This document shows positions 12,461-23,158 of a stretch of DNA of 64,000 bases, piece by piece (position 1 is the stretch's first letter; every line of letters begins with the position of its first letter). Position numbers and translations under genes: made by a program. The notes under the pieces were generated by a model. That model saw only the letters and a list, made by a program, of their open reading frames with translations, did not search any database and was not told the origin of the DNA. This DNA comes from Romanomermis culicivorax (Eukaryota > Nematoda > Enoplea > Mermithida > Mermithidae), in contig CAWUHX010000127.1 of NCBI GenBank assembly GCA_963922205.1, positions 620,001 to 684,000 of the forward strand, in the 5' to 3' direction.

Positions 12461-13545
12461 CTTTATAAATTTTTGGAGCAAAAAAAGATTCCATTGCTTT
12501 CTTTTTTTACCCTTTACGTTTTCAGATCTTTATTTTTTCTGAAACCAGCTTGTTTTTGTGCCTAAAGTTAAATGGCAGTTGCGACACATCAGTTGTGTTT
12601 GCCATGATTTTGGGTGGCTAGCAGAATGAAAGTTCAACATTTTGTATTATTGAAAAATTGTCAAGTACAATTTCTAACCAAATTGTCCCTATGTCATATC
12701 AGTTCATTTTTAATCACAGTTTTTTGTGGCTGGTGACTTCGGATCACCTGAGAAAAATCACAATCATAAGGAGTATTTGCGCACAAACTGCTGTTCACAA
12801 AATCACCTAATAAGCTTACTAATGCAGATAAGTGCTTCGTTCACTCACTGTGAATTTTTTCGAACTTGTCAAACTTGTTTTTTCTGTTTGTGTGTTTGTG
12901 ATTAGCAAAACATCAAGTAAACTATGTGTCAACCAGTAAACCATTCTCAGCTTCCAAGAACTTACACTGTTTCCCCATGAGAAATTTCGTGTTTTGTTTA
13001 TTCCGCATCTAATGAATGCTTAACCATAAAGTTGGTTCATGCCTGGGCCGATACATTTCAAGTCTCGAAAATTTACAGCAATAAGCTAAAAATGTGAGAA
13101 TTTCCAATTTTGGGGCACAGTAAGTACACAAATTTTATTTTTCATGCAAGTTCATAATTATCTCAATATTTAGCATACGAAACTTGTTCAAATGTCACCT
13201 TTTTAAGATTTAAAAAATTCTGATTCTCCCCCAATGGAAGTTGCAACTGTCGGAAAATTCAATTTCATGATGGTATCTAAGCTCAGAGTTGTGCGAATCC
13301 CTAGCCATAGGAAGTTCATAATTTTTTGTCAGCAGTAGAAGATATCGTAACCTATCTATTGCATAGGGAAATTATTGGTGCTTGTGAGCTTTAGCAGTAC
13401 TCTTGTAAAAAAAATTCATTTTTAATCCCAAAATTTGATGTTTCGGGCACTGTTGTACTCTTAATATACACTCTACACTAATAAATCCTGTAGCAAATTG
13501 TAGCTGATTTGCTTAATATGATTTAAGTTTACCGAACACCATGTC
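12461..13545. other. Non-coding, nothing recognised
   Basis: AT-rich sequence. Parts of 12840-12990 look weakly similar to 15530-15600, extending the direct-repeat pair described next. Confidence 0.3.
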
Positions 13546-13690
13546 TCGAATTGGAAGAAGAATGCTCACATGGGAAGAATATTCGGAATATGAATATTCC
13601 AAATATATTTTTTCATGTTTATATAGTAAATTTCATCATTAAAGTAAAGCAAGCATCATATGTACGGTGCTTAAGTGTCTTCTCAAACCT
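13546..13690 (+). repeat. Dispersed direct repeat, copy 1 (partner 15832-15960)
   Basis: The stretch AATTGGAAGAAGAATGCTCA through ATTCCAAATATATTTTTTCATG and on to CATCATATGTACGGTGCT has a diverged direct copy at 15832-15960. That copy has AATTGGAAGAATAATACTCA and CATCATCTGTAGGGTGCT. The two are 2.3 kb apart in the same orientation. It may be an old segmental copy or two members of one repeat family. Confidence 0.5.
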
Positions 13691-15831
13691 TTTTTCGAAA
13701 ACTTCTCTCTTTCACTCTTTAGCACTATGCTAAAAAATCCGGCTATATGTATACGTTACATCACATTTGGCATACTAAACAAATCTTGAGAATCCTTGTG
13801 TAAAAGCATTGTGTAAACGACTTTAGCAGTGATTAATGCAGTCTGTCTTCGATTAATAAGCATAGAAAAATTATATAAAGTTCTGTTTACTTTGAAATGC
13901 AAAGGACATTGGAAAATCAAAGTCCAAAATGTGGTTTAAAGTAATTTTTCCTGAAAAGTCGCCAAGTTCTTAGAAATCAGTTTTTACCAGAGCTGTCGGA
14001 TCCAATGATTCCAGAGCAAAAAACATCAACTCCAATATGTGGCTGCATCTCCAGAAATTCAAGAGAGATGTAGGAAAAGCAGGTCAACTTTTTTGAATCT
14101 ATCCACCGAAAAGCTTTTCCACTTTTCACTAAAAAAGAGAAGAAAAATATAAAAAAACTTTTCCCACAGTACTTCCTCAGACATTGCAGTAAGTAACATA
14201 TTTTTAAAACAATCACACTTGACGTAAATATAACCAGAAAAATTATTGCACCTATTGAATATTATTATGTAGTATTGTAGTTCACCCAGTGTATCATTGC
14301 TATGTGACTTTTTTTGAGCAAACACAATTAAAAATATCCGGATAAATCCGGATATCAGGATATCAGGATATTTGGAGGTAGAAAAAACACAAGATATCCC
14401 GATATGAAAATTTCACTAGGGCACATCAATAATGAAAACCTTGAATTATGATAGTCAAGGTTAAATTTTTTGAAAACTGAGCTCTATATTGAAAAAAATA
14501 TATGGAAAAACCTGATCTCTAGAGAGCAATCAGCCTAATTCGAAAGTCATAATTCCTTGTGTTTTAATGATAACAGCTCCAATTCACATATTTCTAGTAA
14601 GTGATATGTCACATACAGCCCTTCAAAGGGGTTATTCGTGAAGAGACTTATCAACTACGACAGCTTTCTTTACTCTGCAAGTGTTTATGCTATGAAGCAC
14701 ATCAGCTGCTGTGATCTTGGCAGCCAGGATGACCTAGAGGAAATGAATGCAGCTCATCATAGTTCACTCGCACCACTAACGAGTTCAAGACTTCAAGAGT
14801 TAGCCTGCAGAGAATTAGACCTCAGGCCGTCGTGTTTGATAGAGAAACCTTTCTAGTATCAAATTTTAGAATTTTATCCAGCAGTATGTTCGAAATCCAT
14901 ATGAATATTCTAGCTTGACCAGAGGAGGTACAAAAGTCAACTTGGGCCTCAAAACTTCCACTGCCTGGAAACTTCTCGATTTTTGACAATAAGATTAATT
15001 AAGAAATACATTGTGTGTCATTTAGAAACTGGGCCTATGGCTGCAGTAGTAATTCAATGCAAAGAACAATGCATGTAGTCATGAGCTACATATTCATTTC
15101 GACTTATTAAATTAAAATTTAAGAATCTAAAAATAGCTAAAATTATCTATTTTCGCCAAGTTTTCGTTGGTGGTGACATCAGTTTTATGCTTTATCAGCA
15201 AGTATTATTTCTGCATTTTAGCAACAACCTACTTTTCCATTTTGTTAGCCAATGCTAATTGGAGGGTAAAATCCAGAATGAAGTGCTGCTTCTGTCTGTG
15301 AAATCGGAAATTTAAAGCTTAACCTTTACTTGTTCATATACAATAAAAAGTACAATAAAATATATACTTCTATTCCAAGTGTCGTGTTTTTTTACCTAGC
15401 TGTCGCAGAAAGATGTCTTGAAGTGTGTTAGACTCGTGATTTTGAACTGCATCAAAAACGCTCAACTTCATAGTCGTGTACCTTATTCTAGATCCAGAAA
15501 ATTCAATTCCCGTTTCTATTGCTATAATTTTTTGCTTTTTTTAATCTTTTCGAACCTGACCAACTTTTCACTGTGAGTTAAGAAATCTGGTGCATGCAGC
15601 ATGAAAATTGAGTCTTTTTTGCATAGAGTATGTTTTATTTCGTTGGGATCTGTTTTTTACTGAGTTTTCTACATTTTTTTGAATTTTCCAAGTTTTTAGT
15701 AACTCTATTCTTATCGAAAATACTACAGCTTTAGAACATTAGGGAGAACAACATTCAACATGCCAAATGTTGCCTAATTATCAGCAAATGTGAGAATTTA
15801 ACAAAGAATACTTAGAATCTGAATATTTGGG
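13691..15831. other. Non-coding, one possible small frame
   Basis: A plus-strand frame at 14638-14856 (72 codons, including DLGSQDDLEEMNAAHHSS) has unremarkable composition and no family. Near 14330-14410 lies a cluster of ATATCCGGATAAATCCGGAT-type palindromes, as in the ends of some hAT elements, but I could not find a partner end. Confidence 0.3.
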
Positions 15832-15960
15832 CAGAATTGGAAGAATAATACTCAAAATGAAAAATGAATATTCGAAAAATATTTTTTTTCATGGTTATAA
15901 TGTAAATTTTGTCGATAAAGTAGAACAGACATCATCTGTAGGGTGCTGAATTATCCTGAA
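15832..15960 (+). repeat. Dispersed direct repeat, copy 2
   Basis: Diverged direct partner of 13546-13690; see that entry. Confidence 0.5.
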
Positions 15961-16864
15961 AATTTTTCAGTGAAACTGACGTAATTGTTACCTCAATGGA
16001 CAAGTAAGGTTTAGTGTCAAAAGATCAATGTTCCGATGCAAAATTTTGCGGAATTTTCAAATGTTCATCGATTTTCGGATTTATCATTGTTTTCGTAAAT
16101 CTTCAATTTGAGCAACTAAACATCCGACTTTAGAATATTAGAATAGTGCATTGATGCACAGTTTCCGCCAAATGTGCCTTTCATGAAGCAGTTCATCAAT
16201 TCAAGTGTGAACAATGGCAAATTGTCAAGGCAATATTTCATATTTCCAGAATAGAGTTCATTGCAAAGCAGTCATTACAAATAACATTGACAGACATATT
16301 GAACATAATCACCATAATTGTTAACTATTGAGCTCTTTCAATCTAATGAATAACATTCCATATCAAGTGCAGCAGGCGATGGAGATTCATATGCTCGATA
16401 TGGATAATAAAGACAGCTATCATAAAATCAGTCCCATAGTGGAATTCAAGAGGTAACAAAAGAGTCAAACAATACAAAGTTCCTCATTCAGCCTTAGAAA
16501 AATGATTAATTTTTAGAAAAATGATTGATTAATTTCACATAACTCAATCACATAAATTTGCTCAGAGAGCATTGGAAATAGATTTTTCTGACTTCCTGCG
16601 TTGAAAAATATACACTAACAAAAATGAGAATCCTCATTCAATTTAGTTACCTTCACTTTAGCTAACATCAAGGAAATGTTATACGCAGATACAGTGCTCA
16701 TCATGATGATACCTTGAAGGTTGTGGTATTTCAGTAGCTGGCTCTTAGCTGATGTCTTTTCTATTATTTTAGTAGCAGGGACATCTTTAGACTTTCAGTA
16801 GCTAATGCAGGTTTTATCTGAATTTTCACTTATATATTGGATGTGTAAAAGTTTTTGTTCCATT
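15961..16864. other. Non-coding, nothing recognised
   Basis: No frames or motifs of note up to the 4-bp duplication ATAC that precedes the TGTCAC element. Confidence 0.35.
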
Positions 16865-16868
16865 ATAC

Positions 16869-18763
16869 TGTCACGTGCTGACGAATTTCATTGAACATCA
16901 CGTGATTCACATCATACTTTTTCCTTATGTTTTTCGCCACGCTTTGTGTCACATTAATTTACCTCAATTTTACGTTTCGTTTTTATGATTTTTACATGCA
17001 ATTTATGTGTGTACTTTTTATGTTTCGTTTCTGTTTCATTTGTGCACTTTTATTTCCATTTCGATTTATTATTTTTCCTCGCACACGTAGACTACACTAC
17101 CAGGCGAAACTAACCCTCAAAAATTCGCGTCCAGAACGCGTCCTGGACGCGTCCGGGTCGCGTCCAGGTCGCGTCCAGAACGCGTCTTTTTCGGCAGCAC
17201 AAAGAAAACTTTCATCTTTCTTAGTAATTGACATTCATGCTATAACTGTCAATCATAGTTCTTTCATAATGTGTAGTGGATATGCACTTTGTTTTGACCT
17301 ACAGTATGACAACAGTTGACCTTTCGTTTATATCTGGTAAATAATGTGTGCTTTTTATAGGGAGGTAAGAAGGAAGCCTCAGCAAAATTCTTTGGCTTTG
17401 TGTGACACAAGCACATGGCCTGTCAATTTTATTGTCGGTATAGTGTACTTTTCGCGTCCTAGGTGCGTCCGGGACGCGTTCTGGACGTGTTCCAGACGCG
17501 TCCTGGACGCGACCGGCATGGACGGTTAGTTTCGCCTGGTAGTGTACGGTATGTAACCCGCTAGTCAAGAATTTCCATTAGAGATAATCTCTCCGAGCTC
17601 ATTGCTGTAATTGGAGCACAATGTGCACCTCTTATCAGTAAAAACTAGTGACATTTCGCAACGTGAAACGACTAGTTTGAAATTCTCACTAGATGACGTT
17701 CCTATGCTAAGCATGGAGAGTGAAAACTCGCCCGAATGCTTAATGTTGTGAACTGGAAAATGTCTATGTGACCATAGGAATCTTCTGCAGCAATTTCCGC
17801 TGCAGAAGTTAGCTTGGGGGAGTGTTAACTCCGCCCAAGGCATACTGTAGCTTATGGGGGTCTTTAAAAGGGCTTGTTTTGTCATTTTTGTGTCTTGTCT
17901 TCGACTTTAATCATCTTGTTGCGTTTTTACAGCCTGCATCTCGGGTTTGCCATTTGTCGTCTTTATTATATTAATTTACATATTTCAACTGCGTTCGCCG
18001 CCTGTCAAATAAATTTGCATATTCTCGACTCCGGTTTTCCTTACGTTGCCCGTTAGAGTAACCTAATCGTAGGAGTTAACCACCGTCACTGTTGATCAAG
18101 GACCCCCGTCACCTCCCGGAGGAAAACGTTTGATACCGTCGCCCGTCGACCTACTGCTGCATTACATTCCACGCCCAATTGCTTCAGATTCCCGTACCCG
18201 CTCACCGCCATCTGTAGGACCCACGCTTTGGCCCTTGAACCCGTTGCCCAGTGCCGAGTACTTTGAGAAGAGGATTTAGTGAGTCTTCTCAGGGGTTATT
18301 ATTGTTGAGGGTATATTTGTGGGAATGGTCCTTAAGCTAGTTTTCCCTTGAAAGTACCCTCAGTTGAGAAAGCCCTCAGACCCTTAAGGTCAGGGCCAAT
18401 ATGGGGATTTAGGTTAACAATCAGGTCCCTTACAGTACCCCGTTCTGGGAATGGCACCCTCCCTCATTCCCAGTGAATGAGGACTAGGGATTGGCATCCC
18501 TAACCCGGCTGCTTTGTCTATTATTCTACAGCTGAACCCAAGGACAAGGCCAAGGTACATCATAGGTTTACCTGTGGTAGTACCAGCTGGGTTAGGTTCC
18601 CGAAACAAAGAACCATTAATGGAGCCACCCAACAGGGTCACAGCATGTCACTTGCAGTGTCATGGCCGTATTTCCTATGGAATATGGTATGGGTTTTCCC
18701 ATCAATGTGACTGATCACCAATTTGTTTAATGTGACATGGCTCCCACTTCGTTTAATGTGACA
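16869..18763 (+). mobile_element. TGTCAC-ended element, copy 1 (solo LTR or Ginger-like), with nested MITE
   Basis: The element starts TGTCACGTGCTGACGAA and ends CTTCGTTTAATGTGACA, so it has TG...CA ends with short inverted repeats. The 4-bp word ATAC flanks it at 16865-16868 and 18764-18767. The same unit occurs inverted at 53700-55132 with its own 4-bp duplication, CTGT. Inside both copies is a segment of about 260 bp bounded by TGTTAACTCC and GGAGTTAAC (about 17821-18081 here) preceded by TTGGGGGAG. No coding domain is visible. A long solo LTR, or a non-autonomous Ginger-type DNA element (4-bp duplications, TGT ends), would both fit. The 450-bp nested insertion is absent from the other copy. 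Confidence 0.7.
17095..17544 (+). mobile_element. TA-target MITE (Tc1/mariner-type) nested in the TGTCAC element
   Basis: A 450-bp insert flanked by TA (17093-17094 and 17545-17546). Its inverted termini are near-perfect for 21 bp, beginning CACTACCAGGCGAAA. The subterminal regions are GC-rich with repeated GCGTCCAGGACGCG-type palindromes, so each end can fold. The matching region in the inverted copy near 54910 reads straight from GTAGAC through a single TA into CCGTATGTAACC. That is the empty site and proves the insertion and the TA duplication. It carries no transposase. Confidence 0.85.
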
Positions 18764-18767
18764 ATAC

Positions 18768-20278
18768 ATACAGTGACCCAATTTTCGGTCTCTGTTCAAT
18801 TTTTCACAAACAACAAGTGACTGGTGTCTAGCATACTCACTCCTTATTAGAAATAATACCGCGCAAATTTTTGAGAAGTGTGTTCATCTTCTATTCTTGA
18901 GTTAATTGTTTTTGAGTTCTGTGAGTTCATGACAATGGAAAAATGTGGCTTCCGTTTTAGGAGATGGTAATGGAAGATCACCGTGGCACTTTTCAAGAAA
19001 TTACGCTAGTAGCATTCAAAAAAGTTTACATGAAAACTTGCATATGAGCAAGTTTTCTGCACATATGTTGCCTAGTATATTGGGAGCAAAGAAAAATAAC
19101 ATCAGAGCCGATACATGCAAGTTCTTTCTGTTGGAGTTGGAGATATATGTCATCGAGCTATAAGATTTTTATGGGTGCCTGATTACAGTTGGTGATAAAA
19201 CATTACACAATACAATCCTAAGATAAAGGCTTAATACATGCAATGCAGAAAAGGGATGAAGGCACACCAGTGAAGGAAAAAACCATTTGTTAGCAGAAAT
19301 CTGGACAGTTGGTATATGAAAAGTAAAAACAAAGTAGGAAAGTCACAACTGAGAATTAGACGGGGAACAACGTTTTTCGGCGCGGAGCGCCAGAAATTTT
19401 TCCGTCAAAATGAATTTCACGCCATGAACTTTGAGAAAATTCAAGGACATTTCTCTTTTTTTCCGAATTCGAGGAAAATTCCAGGATTTCAAGGACGGCG
19501 TTCAAAAATAAGGACAATTCAAGTATTTCGAGGACGCGCATGAACCCTGTTTGTTTCATTTGATTTGCAAGGTTTTGCGCTACAAAAAAGCTGAAGATTG
19601 TGTATGGTATACTGCTGTCAGCGCCGAAAAATAAAAATTTTCATCCGGCACAAAATTTTCTTTTATTTTTCGCGCCCGAGGTAGATTCTACCAAGGAATT
19701 TGGCTAAACGCGCATCCATCATCAGAATGTTTTTCATCGCATCGAATTATCTAGCATGATACATTTTTGAGAATTTTTAAAAAACTAAAGTTTTTTGCAT
19801 TTCGGGTGACTTTTTACTGGGCGAAAATGGTAGATAGTGAGAAAATATTCATATGATGGTGGTGCTCCGCTTTTAAATTCCCGCCTTCTCCACAACAGGT
19901 CTGATTATAATTGTTAAAGTAAATAAACAGCAGTTTTCATTGACGAAAGTATTCAGGAATGGCAAAAAAACACTTGGGTCGATTCAACCCAAAAGAGGAT
20001 GTTATGCTTCTCTTTTGTGAAATCAGCACGTTTGAACCTACCAAATGTTTACTGTTTGTTTACTGTAAATTACACATTCTCGGGATCAATAAAAAATGCA
20101 TAACTATGATCAATATTTGCTGAGAATTTTGAAATTTGTGCCATAGTAAAGTACATCAGAGAAAATAAAAGATATCATGAAAAATATGAGTCTTCAAGTA
20201 TCACGACTGGTTGCAGGACGCTGATTCTCAAGCGAAGTAGTTTCCGGAATTGGCGACTTATTTTGGACATTTTTACTG
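18768..20278. other. Non-coding, repeat-derived pieces
   Basis: From 19370 to 19680 there are fragments with the GGCGCGGAGCGCC hairpin tag seen in other repeats of this window (48.5, 52.8, 38.6 and 46.5 kb). No gene recognised. Confidence 0.35.
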
Positions 20279-21481
20279 TCATCGAAGAAAAGTCTTCAAT
20301 TCTTTCCGGGCAAGTAGATCCATAAAGTTGCGAAAGCATTCCTCCACCTCTTTGGCTCTGCGCAATTTAATCCCATCGACAATATTTTTCAATCGCTTGA
20401 AATCAACAATCGGGGACCTTTGGCGCGACTGGAGAAAATTTTCATCTTTCGATATCAAAGCCAGAAGCAACATTTTCAAAAACGGATGATTGACGCTATC
20501 AAGTTCGTTGAAATAATTTGGATCAAAAATTCGACAATATGGCCAATAGATGCCTGGATTTTCGATCAAACGTTCCGGAATTTGGATTTTCCCCTCATAT
20601 ATCATGTCGAATGCAAATTCTTCGTTCTCAGGGCGATAAGCCGCTACGAAAGTTCCGAGTAAATCTAAGCTTTGCTCAACATCCACACAATTCAAAGCAT
20701 GGTGAAATTTATCATATGAGTTGCTGTATTCACGAATCACCTGCAAGGACAATGGTATAAGGCCCAATCGACAATATTTAAAATGAAGATTGTGCATGGC
20801 TTCGAATACACGAAATTGATGCCTTGCATGGCCAACTACTGATGAATAATATTTATGTGATCCGATCGAATAGAAAGCTAAAGTATTGGTCCACAAGCAC
20901 GGAGGAGCCATTTTGCTTTGAATTAAAGCCAAATCTGTCTCAGTTAGGGGCAAAATTGGCGATGGTACATATGATAATTCGTACAAAGATACAAAATTTT
21001 GGTTCATTTTTGACTTCATATGGTTCAAAACTGTCGATGGTTTTTTAACTGCTGATCTTAATAAAACGCCAACCATGAATCCAATATAAGCTGCTTTGAT
21101 TCCATGACCTGAGCATGCAAACGTATCATTGAGCCATTTGTAATAATTTATCAATTCTTGAGCTTTTTCATCATTTATCCGAATTTTGGATATGAAATCC
21201 ATTTCAGCAGGTGCTTGAACAAAATTTGTCTTTGGATAGCATGTTTCATCAAAAATGTACAAAGGCTTGCTGAAATCGTCTCGGCTACGAGTAGCGTAGA
21301 GGCAAGTTGTGACCAGCCATTGACCCAGTGAATCTATCCCATCACCAAATTTCAATGCTTGCAATATGATGTGCAATGCCATCATAGCTTCGTCGTCTGA
21401 TAGTAAATGATGATTTTTACAACAGTCGTAAATTTTGATATTTTCCAATTGGTCATCGGACCAAAAAGTTAGTTCGTCCAT
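20279..21481 (-). CDS. Orphan protein of about 400 residues, single exon
   Basis: An uninterrupted minus-strand frame runs from ATG 21481 (MDELTFWSDDQL) to TGA at 20279-20281, giving 400 codons. In the same frame it stays open upstream to a good acceptor (TTTTTCAACAG) ending at 21540. So either the exon is internal or leader splicing occurs there. The protein is soluble in appearance: no signal peptide, no membrane segment, no repeats. It is rich in aromatic and helical segments (GSHKYYSSVVGHARHQF near the middle, ENPGIYWPYCRIFDP near residue 310). I do not recognise the family. Its size and character would also suit a captured negative-strand RNA virus nucleoprotein, but I see no diagnostic motif. 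No frame breaks, so it is either young or under selection. Confidence 0.6.
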   Translation of the reverse strand: MDELTFWSDDQLENIKIYDCCKNHHLLSDDEAMMALHIILQALKFGDGIDSLGQWLVTTCLYATRSRDDFSKPLYIFDETCYPKTNFVQAPAEMDFISKIRINDEKAQELINYYKWLNDTFACSGHGIKAAYIGFMVGVLLRSAVKKPSTVLNHMKSKMNQNFVSLYELSYVPSPILPLTETDLALIQSKMAPPCLWTNTLAFYSIGSHKYYSSVVGHARHQFRVFEAMHNLHFKYCRLGLIPLSLQVIREYSNSYDKFHHALNCVDVEQSLDLLGTFVAAYRPENEEFAFDMIYEGKIQIPERLIENPGIYWPYCRIFDPNYFNELDSVNHPFLKMLLLALISKDENFLQSRQRSPIVDFKRLKNIVDGIKLRRAKEVEECFRNFMDLLARKELKTFLR

Positions 21482-21540
21482 TCTTTTATTCTCCAACGTT
21501 GTCTTTTCTTTTGCATAATCTGATGCAGAGACCTTTCCCC

Positions 21541-21877
21541 TGTTGAAAAATTAACAAAAATTTAACACATGGCCTTGAAATTTATCGTTTTGCTTATTTT
21601 GAATATAAATTTTCAAATTTCTGTAATATCAAAAGGATACAGTCATCAAATATCACTGATTTAATTGACAGATGCACGTAGATACAGGACTCGACTCAGC
21701 AGAATTTTGGCGGAATAGAATTATCTAATTTTTTGATAATTTTCAACATTTTTACGTCAAATTTTCAAGTTTTTATGTAAACCAGTCTTCAAAGAGCACT
21801 AAACTGTTTCAAAATCTGTTTGCAACTTTTATTTAGGAATATGAGGGTATAAAAATAAAATACCAAAATCTGAAGGG
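21541..21877. other. Non-coding, upstream side of the orphan gene
   Basis: AT-rich. No convincing upstream exon or TATA motif that I would call. Confidence 0.3.
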
Positions 21878-21885
21878 GTCAGTAC

Positions 21886-22123
21886 CATACATGCACATAG
21901 GGGGGTAAACCCCCATACCCGAGACCCTGGCCACCCACCCTGACCAAAAAAATCGTCAAAACACCCCCCTGAACTTCTTTCAAGACAGTTTTTTCATTAC
22001 TTTTTGCATATTTTGTATGAAAAACAGGCTTGTAGAATTTTTTTTGCTCACTCACCCCCCTACCCCCTGGGAAAAAAAGTCCATGGACCCTCCCCCCTGG
22101 AAAATTCTTGCCGTGCATGTCTG
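21886..22123. mobile_element. 238-bp MITE with CATACATGCAC / CAGACATGCAC ends
   Basis: The left end reads CATACATGCACATAGGGGGG; the complement of the right end starts CAGACATGCACGGCAAG. TCAGTACC at 21879-21886 and 22125-22132 brackets it, consistent with an 8-bp hAT-type target duplication (one base is ambiguous between duplication and terminus). A second, right-truncated copy in opposite orientation begins at 43438. The CATACATG end is shared with the 440-bp MITE family at 38377, 40747 and 46343, so the families are probably related. Non-coding. Confidence 0.7.
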
Positions 22124-22436
22124 TTCAGTACCCCTGCAAATCCCCAATAATGTGTATGGTTGTCAACAGGGCCTAACTTTTTGTGTAATAAAATATTAAA
22201 TCAAATAGGTTGAGGCAAATTGATTGGAAACTAAGTTGAGTATGACTTGAGAATTATTTCTCAATTTCAAAAACATTTAAATGACATATTTGATCTTGCC
22301 ATGCAATGGAAAGCTAATGTAGCCCGACTCCTCAGTAGTTATACAGGACCATACAGAGGGAACACCAAAAATAGGCAAGTTATGAGTATAGGCTCCAAGG
22401 TAGCCACTTATATCATGTGGGATAATACTGGAGGTG
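22124..22436. other. Target region of the LTR element
   Basis: Non-coding. The last four bases, GGTG (22433-22436), are repeated right after the element at 35862-35865. Confidence 0.5.
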
Positions 22437-23021
22437 TGTTGTAGTGTGTTTTCCGCCGATTTTTTATTGTTTTGTCAAAGCGCGTCAGAGGCCCGCAGGT
22501 GGCAAGTGGAGAGAGCAACGCGGACCACCAGTGGCCATCTTACTGTAGCCCATGTCGGTACGCGTGCGCTGGTCTCTCTCAATTATCATTATTAACGTTA
22601 TAAATTTTATATGTTTCCGCCACTAGTTGTGCGCCCCGTTGGCCACCACTAGTACATACTCGTCGCCTCCCACCATGCCTTTTTCATTTCTTTTTCTCGC
22701 CCGTGCGTGGGAGTTGATTTAGTGTTTTTATTCTTCGTCTCGCCCGTCTCTGTTTTGTTCAGGTAAGTTTTGTACATTATTGCGTAACATTAAAAGGTAG
22801 AAAATCCATCGCCTTTCAATCTTGCGCCCCAAGGGAGACAATTAAAGAAAGCACTTCTTTCTTTAATTGTTGGGATAATTAGTGTCGGGGTTTAAGTACC
22901 AGTAATTAGATTATCGGGTAAACGTGGGTGTGGGACGTGCGTACATTAAGGACGTAACCTCGGAATCCCAATACTGCTACCGCCGCATCATCTCCGCCCC
23001 AGAGAACCCCAAGATACAACA
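22437..23021 (+). repeat. 5' LTR of the 13.4-kb element
   Basis: Begins TGTTGTAGTGTG and ends CAAGATACAACA, so the termini TGTTGTA/TACAACA are a perfect 7-bp inverted repeat. An AT-rich TTATAAATTTTATATG near 22600 could serve as promoter. A GGTAAG donor-like site lies near 22763. Confidence 0.95.
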
Positions 23022-23022
23022 C

Positions 23023-23040
23023 TGGTGACTGCTTGGATTG
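23023..23040 (+). promoter_or_regulatory. Primer-binding site candidate
   Basis: TGGTGACTGCTTGGATTG starts one base after the 5' LTR. The leading TGG is expected to pair with the CCA end of a tRNA. I cannot assign the tRNA. Confidence 0.55.
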
Positions 23041-23158
23041 TTCATTGCCACTCCCCGCCATTGCATTGCATCCGAAAACACCCAAAGAGTTCAAAATTCG
23101 ACCCCGCCATAGCTGCGCCAAAGGGTACAAAAGAGGTTATTATACCTTGCGAAAAAAG

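Noticed and set aside
14330..14410. End of a hAT element with ATATCCGGAT palindromes
   Set aside because: No matching opposite end or flanking 8-bp duplication found.
17565..17885. Frame with SMPWAELTL conserved between the two TGTCAC copies (also 54470-54910)
   Set aside because: Conserved only because the DNA is copied; no known domain, and the frame overlaps LTR-like non-coding features.
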